Source of the DNA: CAZSNT01 sp964607765
GTDB taxonomy: Bacteria > Verrucomicrobiota > Lentisphaeria > Oligosphaerales > JABHEG01
Assembly: GCA_964607765.1 (NCBI GenBank)
Contig: CAZSNT010000238.1
Coordinates: 1 to 12,387 of the forward strand
Direction of reading: 5' to 3'
Length of the DNA: 12,387 nucleotides
In this document: positions 7,491 to 12,387 of the stretch, piece after piece
How positions within the stretch are numbered: the first letter of the stretch is position 1
Layout: every line of letters starts with the position of its first letter
Program-made: the position numbers and the translations under genes
Notes under the pieces: model-generated
Told to the model about the DNA's origin: nothing
The model's database searches: none
The model's input: the letters and a program-made list of their open reading frames with translations, nothing else

Positions 7491-7688
7491 TCCGAGTCAC
7501 GGCGCAACTGGGCAGCTGCCGCTGCTGGAAGACGCCCACGCCGTTCCGACACGACCAGCACGTTGAGCAGCTCGAACCAGAACAGGGCTGGAACATCGAT
7601 CAGTGCTCGTCCGTCGCTTGGCGCGAGGATGGGGTGGAGGAGGCACGCCAGTGAATGGGAGTCCCAGCACTGAACTTAGAGGTCGACC

Positions 7689-8726
7689 ATGAGCCCACCA
7701 CCATTCGACGGTTTCCGGTCCTCTGAGACGCTGCACTGCGTCACGGGGGCCATGCGGCACATCTACGAGTTCCACGGCCACTCTCTGAGCGAAGACATGC
7801 TCCTTGGGCTTGGCTCGGGGCTGGGTTTCATTTACTGGCACATGAAAGGCATGGCGCCCATCCTCGGCGGCCGCGGGAATGTGGGGCGGCCCGGGGAGGA
7901 CGGACTTGAAGTCACTGCTGGTCGGCGCACGGGCGTCGTCGTGGCGGACCACCGTACATCGAGCCGCAGGAAAGCAGACAGGGTTCTGCTCGAGATGCTG
8001 GAGGCCGGAGAACCCGTGATGATCTACGCGGACATGGGGTTCCTGCCGTATTTCGATTTCCCCGAGGAGTTTCATTTCGGCGCCCACGCCATTGTAGTCT
8101 GCGGGTACGACCCGAGTACCGAGACCGTGCTGATTGCGGACCGGGACCGCCCCCTGCATCCGGTCTCCTGGGCGGCCCTGGCCCAGGCACGTGGATCGAC
8201 GTTCAAGCCGTTCCCGCCCAAGAACCGCTGGTTCACGTTTGACTTCAGCGGCAAACGTCAACCCACGGCGGACGAGATCCGGACATCGATCCGTGAGGTC
8301 TGCAACAACATGCTCCGCGGCCCGATCACCAACCTGGGCGTGCGCGGTATCCGGAAGGCAGCCAAACAGGTCTTGGCCTGGCCCAAGCGGATGGATGCCG
8401 AAGAGCTGCGCCGCGCCTGCTTCAATGCCTTCATTTTCATCGACGCCACAGGCGGCACGGGTGGCGGGATCTTCAGGTATATGTACGCTCGGTTCCTGGC
8501 CGAGGCCGCGGCAATCACCGGAGATGCACGCCTGGCTGAGACAGGCGAGGAACTGAGAGGCGTGGGAGATCTCTGGCAGGAGACGGCCGCGACTTTCAAG
8601 CGTGCGGCGTCTCTGCCGGAGCCGGCCCGAGCCCTGCCCGAAACGACAGACCCCCTGCTCACGATCGCGGAGCGGGAACAGCGGATCTGGTCAGCCCTGG
8701 ACGGGATCGTGGGAACTGGGCCTTGA
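7689..8726 (+). CDS. BtrH_N / DUF4872 papain-like fold protein
   Basis: The 345-residue product matches the two-part layout of BtrH N-terminal domain plus DUF4872 proteins. The N-terminal half resembles a papain/C39-like cysteine catalytic fold. It has a nucleophile-like C17 in LHCVTG, followed by the helix and glycine-rich LGLGSGLGF (39-47), then H133 in GAHAIVVCGYD and D151 in IADRD as the other likely triad members. The C-terminal part (about 190-345) is helical DUF4872-like. BtrH itself is an acyltransferase in butirosin biosynthesis that moves a side chain from an acyl carrier protein to an aminoglycoside; most homologues are uncharacterised. No carrier protein or antibiotic pathway genes are adjacent, so the substrate is unknown. 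The start is supported by AGAGGT 5 nt upstream. The metallophosphoesterase remnant follows immediately. Confidence 0.85.
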   Translation: MSPPPFDGFRSSETLHCVTGAMRHIYEFHGHSLSEDMLLGLGSGLGFIYWHMKGMAPILGGRGNVGRPGEDGLEVTAGRRTGVVVADHRTSSRRKADRVLLEMLEAGEPVMIYADMGFLPYFDFPEEFHFGAHAIVVCGYDPSTETVLIADRDRPLHPVSWAALAQARGSTFKPFPPKNRWFTFDFSGKRQPTADEIRTSIREVCNNMLRGPITNLGVRGIRKAAKQVLAWPKRMDAEELRRACFNAFIFIDATGGTGGGIFRYMYARFLAEAAAITGDARLAETGEELRGVGDLWQETAATFKRAASLPEPARALPETTDPLLTIAEREQRIWSALDGIVGTGP

Positions 8727-8770
8727 ACCCCATGACGTCGGTTTCCACATGTATACGCTCCGACCGCACT

Positions 8771-9145
8771 ATGAGAATCGACGGCGTCAGGTTTTACGGC
8801 AGTCCGTGGACGCCGGTGTTCATGCACTGGGATTTCATGCTGGGCCCACGGGAGATCGCCGAGAAGTGGGCACTGATCCCGGACGACACCGATGTGCTCA
8901 TTACACACGGCCCTCCCATTGGGTGCCTTGACCACGTCCCGGGCAACGGCCACCAGGGGTGCGCCGAGCTGATGCGGCGCCTGCGTGAGGTACGTCCCCG
9001 CTACAGCCTGTTCGGCCACATCCACGAGGAGGGCGGCAGGCTGCTGCACTCACCCGACGGACTCGACGGCACGGTGCTGGTGAATGCGAGCGTGCTGGAC
9101 GAAAGCTACCGGTTGGTAAGCGGACCGGTAGTTCTCGAGCTCTGA
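8771..9145 (+). pseudogene. 5'-truncated calcineurin-like metallophosphoesterase
   Basis: The frame (open from a TTG at 8723, which overlaps the preceding stop; ATG at 8771) encodes the C-terminal part of an MPPED/class III-type metallophosphoesterase. It has the core GVRFYGSPWTP just after the ATG, then L-I-T-H-G-P-P with its metal-binding His, and F-G-H-I-H near the end. Family members normally carry the D-x-H, G-D and G-N-H-D/E metal motifs in the first ~90 residues. All of these are missing here, and the sequence 5' of 8771 does not look like the lost half. Without them the two-metal centre cannot form, so an active enzyme is unlikely. There is no convincing ribosome site for either start. 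I read it as a remnant left by a deletion that joined it to the end of the BtrH-type gene. A short expressed protein or an assembly join are alternatives. Confidence 0.7.
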
Positions 9146-9270
9146 CTGATCGGAATTGCGACGGTGAAGGACGCGTGAGGCGAACGGAAGCAGACCGTTT
9201 TCAGTGTGTGTTGCAGTTCTCCTTCTGCAATGCCAGGTGGTGTGTGTCGCTGCGGAGCAGGCGCGGCCAA

Positions 9271-9415
9271 ACGAGATCAGACAGGCCCGGGCAAAACAGA
9301 GGGACCCCCACGACCTCGCGTCGTGGGTGAACGAGATCAGACAGGTCCAGGCAAAACAGAGGGACCCCCACGACCTTGCGTCGTGGGTGAACGAGATCAG
9401 ACAGGCCCGGGCAAT
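9271..9415. repeat. 60-bp tandem repeat, about 2.4 copies
   Basis: The units are 9271-9330 and 9331-9390, with a partial third at 9391-9415. The first two differ at only a few positions. Each full unit contains a hairpin with stem CCCACGAC/GTCGTGGG and a 5-nt loop (first copy 9307-9327). Because the period is a multiple of three, frames stay open through it on both strands, which creates long spurious reading frames (for example 9204-9557, plus). Confidence 0.85.
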
Positions 9416-9543
9416 CCAGCCGTTCCCCCATCCCCCCCCCTGGCCGGGCTCGAACCCCGAGCCGGCCAGGGGGGGGATGGGCGCGCACGCCCTTGTGCCG
9501 TCCTGCCTGATCTCGCTCACCCACGGCACGAGGCCGTGGGGGG
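9362..9543. repeat. Large nested inverted repeat with GC palindrome core
   Basis: The second tandem unit and the start of the third (9362-9404) recur in inverted orientation at 9503-9543. Between them, at 9428-9480, lies a near-perfect palindrome with arms of about 23-25 nt: a run of C then TGGCCGG, and its complement ending in a run of G. The inverted copy has hairpin stem CCCACGGC/GCCGTGGG (9520-9540), one pair different from the direct copies but still fully paired. The structure ends about 7 nt before the ribosome site of the next gene, so it forms most of that gene's leader. Confidence 0.8.
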
Positions 9544-9561
9544 CGTCTCAGGAGTAACAGC

Positions 9562-10161
9562 ATGACAACACGACACCGAACCCTCGCCAGCACGGCCATC
9601 GCGATCATGTGTGTGACGGTCGGTTCGGCCTCGGAGTACCTGGGCAACAACCAGCGCAGCGGGTACGTCCACGCCTCTGTGCCGGCCAGTCCCGTGCTGC
9701 TGTGGACCTACAAGGAGCGTCATCCGCCGCGGACCGCCTGGCCCGAGCCGTTCGGCGAACTGCAGTTCATTGATTTCGATTACGCCGACCAGGTGACGAT
9801 TGGGGACGGACTCGCGTACTTCGGATCATCCGCCGACCACACCGTACGCGCCCTCGACATCGCCGGCGGCGAGGAACAGTGGGCGTTCCACACCGAGGGG
9901 GCGGTGCGGTTCGCGCCGGTGCTGCACTTCATGGAGCCCGAAGACCTGAAGAAAGGCGAACGCGTTTTCGGTGTGCTGATCAACGGCAAGAGAGTACTGG
10001 CCGCACTGGACATCGTCGCCGAAGCGGGCGCGCCGCTGAGAGCCCTGGTGAAAGACGTCACCGACCTGGCCCCGTGCACGACCGTCGAGGTGGCGCTCAA
10101 GCCTGTCACCGGCAGACCGCCGTTGCTCTGTGGGATCGAGCTTCTGCCACACGGAGAGTGA
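9562..10161 (+). CDS. PQQ-propeller N-terminus fused to malectin C-terminus
   Basis: The 199-residue product has a signal peptide (about 1-24) and a GGAG ribosome site 7 nt before the ATG. Residues 25-120 read as the start of a PQQ-type beta-propeller (quinoprotein/BamB-like). Y-L-G-N-N-Q-R-S-G, then GDGLAYFGSSADHTVRALD and G-G-E-E-Q-W, match one blade, and VRFAPV is the usual start of the next. At about residue 120/121 (near 9920) the sequence switches to a malectin-like carbohydrate-binding domain, beginning in mid-domain at LHFMEPED. It continues with GERVFGVLINGKRVL, IVAEAG and TGRPPLLCGIEL to the end. A propeller needs several blades and a malectin domain needs its first strands, so neither is complete. 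I infer an in-frame internal deletion of a longer secreted propeller-malectin protein, or of two adjacent genes. It may be non-functional. Confidence 0.75.
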   Translation: MTTRHRTLASTAIAIMCVTVGSASEYLGNNQRSGYVHASVPASPVLLWTYKERHPPRTAWPEPFGELQFIDFDYADQVTIGDGLAYFGSSADHTVRALDIAGGEEQWAFHTEGAVRFAPVLHFMEPEDLKKGERVFGVLINGKRVLAALDIVAEAGAPLRALVKDVTDLAPCTTVEVALKPVTGRPPLLCGIELLPHGE

Positions 10162-10177
10162 ACGTGGCCGGAGGAGA

Positions 10178-11389
10178 TCAGCAGAGCTCTGCTCCGCGGA
10201 AGAAGTCGATCAGGTTGACGCACCGGACGCCTTCGTAGTCGTCGCCGAGGTACTTGTCCAGGGAGAGCACGACTTTCGGGTAGTTGTCACGAACGGAGAG
10301 AAGGACGTCGAATTCACGCTCGATCGTCTCCGGTGCGGCGAGAAGATAGGCGACCTGAACGTACACCTTGGCGCCGGCTTCCTCCGCGATGAAGTCGATC
10401 TCGCGAGCTCCAAGTTGTCCGATCGAGAGATCATGGCCTCTGCGCTTCAATTCCAAGCAGACTGCGTTCTCCAGCAGTCCGGAAATGTCGGCATCCCGAT
10501 ACCCCAGAACAGCATGGCGCAACCCCAAGTCCTCCAGGTAGTGTTTTTCGTAGATCTCCAAGTGGCGTTTGCCTTTCAGGTCGTACCGGAGGAGCTTGTG
10601 GGATATGAACGCATCGTCAAAGTAGCTCAGGTAGTTCTGAACGGTCTCCACGCCGACGGACAGACGTTGGCTCTTCAGGTAGTCGGCGATGGGCTTTGCC
10701 GCCACAAGATTGCCTATGTTGTCGAACAGAAAACGCCCAATGGCTTCCAGGAGCGTGACATTGCGGACCCCCTTGCGTTTCACAATGTCTTTGAGGAGAA
10801 TGCTGCTGTACACTGAACTGAGATAATCGAACACCATCTCGTCGGTGAACTCGATATGATGGATTCCGGGCAGGCCGCCGTAGCGGAGCCAGTTGCGGAA
10901 TTCACTCTCCGTGTCTCCGCAGTTGTCTCCACGGAACTCGAGGAATTCGGCCAGGCTCAGGGAGTGGATCGCAAACTCCACGTATCGCCCCGACAGCAGC
11001 GTCGCAAGCTCAGACGACAGCAGGTGCGCGTTGGAACCGGTGAGGTATACGTCGACGTCACCCGGTTTGGCTATGGAAGCAATGGCACGTTCCCACTGGT
11101 CCACCTCCTGCACTTCGTCGACGAGCAGGTACTTGGGGCCGGTCACGGCATGGAAGTGCTGCTCGACGAAACGGTGGAAGGAGCGGTAGTCGCGCAGAGC
11201 GTCGAACTCGAGCAGTTCCATATCGATCACCAGCACCCGCTTCGAGTCGCCGGCCTTTCTTCGCAGCCGGTCTGCAAGCTGTCTGAGAAAACAGCTCTTG
11301 CCGACGCGGCGCATGCCGACGATCACCTTGATGACCGGCTTGTCGATGTAGGGTTGCATCTTCTCCAGATACGAGGTGCGTGTATACAC
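10178..11389 (-). CDS. AAA_14 / DUF4143 ATP-binding protein
   Basis: The product is 403 residues from a GTG start at 11389. A P-loop ATPase domain occupies about 18-150. Walker A is G25-M-R-R-V-G-K31-S32, Walker B is Y-L-L-V-D91-E92, and a sensor-like L-T-G-S-N lies at 116-120. The C-terminal DUF4143 region (about 190-400) includes a PD-(D/E)XK nuclease-like pattern: E307-N, then E330-I-D332-F-I and V-Y-V-Q345-V. Families of this type are very common in bacteria and archaea, often in accessory DNA, and their role is unknown. GTG is preferred over the ATG at 11410 because a strong GGAGGT (11396-11401) lies exactly 6 nt before it, and the ATG has no ribosome site. The gene is monocistronic, has its own promoter, and converges on the PQQ-malectin gene with 16 nt between stops. 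Confidence 0.9.
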   Translation of the reverse strand: MYTRTSYLEKMQPYIDKPVIKVIVGMRRVGKSCFLRQLADRLRRKAGDSKRVLVIDMELLEFDALRDYRSFHRFVEQHFHAVTGPKYLLVDEVQEVDQWERAIASIAKPGDVDVYLTGSNAHLLSSELATLLSGRYVEFAIHSLSLAEFLEFRGDNCGDTESEFRNWLRYGGLPGIHHIEFTDEMVFDYLSSVYSSILLKDIVKRKGVRNVTLLEAIGRFLFDNIGNLVAAKPIADYLKSQRLSVGVETVQNYLSYFDDAFISHKLLRYDLKGKRHLEIYEKHYLEDLGLRHAVLGYRDADISGLLENAVCLELKRRGHDLSIGQLGAREIDFIAEEAGAKVYVQVAYLLAAPETIEREFDVLLSVRDNYPKVVLSLDKYLGDDYEGVRCVNLIDFFRGAELC

Positions 11390-11395
11390 GGAAGT

Positions 11396-11401
11396 ACCTC
11401 C
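11396..11401 (-). promoter_or_regulatory. Ribosome binding site deciding a GTG start
   Basis: A perfect GGAGGT on the minus strand lies 6 nt before the GTG at 11389 and downstream of the in-frame ATG at 11410. This spacing makes the GTG the likely start of the ATPase gene. Confidence 0.8.
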
Positions 11402-11430
11402 AGATGGCATCAGAGATTCGATATACAGAA

Positions 11431-11459
11431 AGAATAATGCAAATAGATTGATAATTCAA
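11431..11459 (-). promoter_or_regulatory. Sigma-70-like promoter of the ATPase gene
   Basis: On the minus strand TTGAAT (11454-11459) and TATTCT (11431-11436) are separated by exactly 17 nt, in a clearly AT-rich island within GC-rich surroundings. The predicted transcript would start near 11424, giving a leader of about 35 nt that ends with the GGAGGT ribosome site. Confidence 0.6.
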
Positions 11460-11680
11460 GTACAGCGAAAAGCGCCTTGGGCCTCTGGGATTGCCCGGCG
11501 GCAGTACGGCAAGCAGGTGGGGCAGTCCCCCTGCAGGACGAGGCCCGCCCTTGTCCCGGATAGGCCCGTGCGGCAGCAACCGAGTCAGTGCTGGCGGGCG
11601 CATGTCAGTACCGTAGGCGTTTCCCGGAGGGAAGAATTGCAAGGCCTGACTCCGCCTGGTCCCTGCTGCTTGGCTCAGGC

Positions 11681-12220
11681 TCATTCGACATCCACAACCA
11701 CGGTCGGGATCTCAATGCCTTTCAGTTCGCTGTTGCGTCGCAACACAACCAGACGGGGAGCCAAGGTGATCCGCGTTACATCTTCATAAACACCTTTGAG
11801 CCAAACGCGGTAGCGGCCGGCCGGAGCTGTCTCGGGAGCCCGGATCTCGATCTCGCCTCGCCCGAAAGCCGTACCGATCTCTGTCTTCCCCAGAGAGAGC
11901 TCTATTCCCTCGGACTTCCCGTCCAAAATGATCTCGAAGACCCCCTTCTCCTGGTCCTTTGCGACAAACCGGCGCCCTTCCCAGTTCCGGTTGAGGAACG
12001 TCTTCTCCGGGACGAAGATCGAGGCGCCCTTTGCATCCAGCGCCGGCCCGTTGAACTGCACCTCGACCTTGATCGAGTCGCCGCGTGCCAACCGTTTTGC
12101 CGGGTACTCGGGAGCTTTGGATACAAGCCAGATGAACCCCATCAGCAACAGCCAGAAGCCGCCCAGAATAGTGACCAGGTAGGCAATGCGCTTCGGTAAA
12201 GACGGAAGATCCTCTTCCAA
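11681..12220 (-). CDS. Single-pass membrane protein of unknown function
   Basis: I do not recognise this 179-residue protein. A short charged N-terminus (1-11) is followed by one hydrophobic helix (about 12-34, including GGFWLLLMGFIWLV). The remaining ~145 residues should lie outside the cytoplasm. They alternate short beta strands (IKVEVQF, FEIILD, IELSL, EIEIRAP, YRVWLKGVY) like an immunoglobulin-type sandwich. The start is TTG at 12220: AGGAG lies 8 nt upstream (12229-12233), and no in-frame ATG precedes the hydrophobic helix. A stop codon of another open frame lies 27 nt upstream, so the gene is probably the second or later member of a minus-strand operon that continues beyond the window. 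Confidence 0.78.
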   Translation of the reverse strand: MEEDLPSLPKRIAYLVTILGGFWLLLMGFIWLVSKAPEYPAKRLARGDSIKVEVQFNGPALDAKGASIFVPEKTFLNRNWEGRRFVAKDQEKGVFEIILDGKSEGIELSLGKTEIGTAFGRGEIEIRAPETAPAGRYRVWLKGVYEDVTRITLAPRLVVLRRNSELKGIEIPTVVVDVE

Positions 12221-12247
12221 TGCTTCGACTCCTCATTCACGGACAGG

Positions 12248-12387
12248 CTACTGTTTCTCCAGAAAAATCTGCCGATACAGGTCCTCGATGTCAAGCTGCC
12301 AATCGGCCGGCAGCCCACAGTCGCGTGAGGCACCCCCCGTAGCCCGGCTCTCCTGAGCCGGGTCTGGCGTTTGGACATTTGGTTGAC
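12248..12387 (-). CDS. C-terminal end of a gene running off the window
   Basis: A minus-strand frame is open from the window edge to TAG at 12248-12250 and encodes 45 residues. Its last part, DWQLDIEDLYRQIFLEKQ, looks like real protein: an amphipathic helix with balanced charge. The part nearest the edge is Pro/Thr/Gly-rich and overlaps the second hairpin repeat. The spacing of 27 nt to the membrane-protein gene, in the same direction, supports an operon. No family can be named from this fragment. A non-coding explanation cannot be excluded because so little is visible. Confidence 0.45.
   Translation of the reverse strand, partial: QPNVQTPDPAQESRATGGASRDCGLPADWQLDIEDLYRQIFLEKQ
12339..12362. 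repeat. GTAG-flanked hairpin repeat, copy B
   Basis: GTAG (12339-12342) is followed by stem CCCGGCTC (12343-12350), loop TCCT (12351-12354) and GAGCCGGG (12355-12362). It has the same flank, stem length and loop as the copy at 2945-2968. Two of the eight stem pairs differ and both are compensated. This copy overlaps the open frame at the window edge. Confidence 0.75.

Noticed and set aside
9271..9415. CRISPR-like repeat array
   Set aside because: The whole 60-bp unit is repeated with no variable spacers, so it is a tandem repeat.
9204..9557. Small protein with signal-like start and NEIRQ repeats in the tandem-repeat island
   Set aside because: The frame stays open only because the repeat period is 60 bp. 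The opposite strand and other frames are open too, and the second half runs through the GC palindrome. No ribosome site or independent coding signal was found.
11466..11680. Minus-strand open frame between the ATPase and membrane-protein genes
   Set aside because: It is a frame overlapping the end of one gene and the promoter of the other, with Pro/Gly-rich composition and no motif. A weak GCCTGA inverted pair near 11644-11680 has too long a loop to call a terminator.

Overview
This is a GC-rich bacterial window. It carries two secreted sulfatases, a pair of secreted EF-hand proteins, a PQQ-propeller/malectin hybrid, a BtrH-type protein and many hairpin repeats. That mix is typical of PVC-group bacteria (Planctomycetota, Lentisphaerae/Kiritimatiellae, Verrucomicrobia) and neighbouring uncultured phyla. 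No rRNA, tRNA or marker gene is present, so the placement is an inference from gene content only. I found no CRISPR array, transposase, integrase, tRNA or origin.

Layout. (1) 77-299 is a miniature inverted-repeat element packed with hairpins. It ends one base before the stop codon of the EF-hand protein at 301-1467 (minus). That gene is 2 nt downstream of a paralogous EF-hand lipoprotein (1470-2030, minus), so the two form a translationally coupled tandem-duplicate pair. (2) 2419-2886 (plus) is an orphan minimal nucleotidyltransferase. A hairpin repeat (2945-2968) lies between it and the convergent sulfatase gene. (3) Two formylglycine-type sulfatases are divergently transcribed from a ~595-nt intergenic region: 3002-4909 (minus), with a C-terminal F5/8-type sugar-binding domain, and 5505-7430 (plus), with an unassigned C-terminal beta domain. 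(4) 7689-8726 is a BtrH_N/DUF4872 protein, followed at once by the C-terminal half of a metallophosphoesterase (8771-9145), which is probably a pseudogene. (5) 9271-9543 is a repeat island: two full and one partial 60-bp tandem units, a long GC palindrome, and an inverted copy of the unit. (6) 9562-10161 is a short protein that begins as a PQQ beta-propeller and switches abruptly to the end of a malectin domain. It looks like an internal deletion of a larger gene. (7) 10178-11389 (minus) is an AAA_14/DUF4143 ATPase with a recognisable promoter and a GTG start. (8) 11681-12220 (minus) is a single-pass membrane protein of unknown function. It lies downstream of an open frame that runs off the window end and contains a second copy of the hairpin repeat seen at 2945.

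How it fits together. The sulfatases and the two sugar-binding domains (F5/8-type, malectin) suggest processing of sulfated polysaccharides outside the cytoplasm. I see no glycoside hydrolase, transporter or formylglycine-generating enzyme here. The 8.7-10.2 kb stretch looks like decaying accessory DNA, with a truncated gene, a deletion chimera and a palindromic repeat island side by side. I did not find a convincing new multi-gene system. The most distinctive signals are the three hairpin repeat families, two of which show compensatory stem changes, and the PQQ-malectin chimera.
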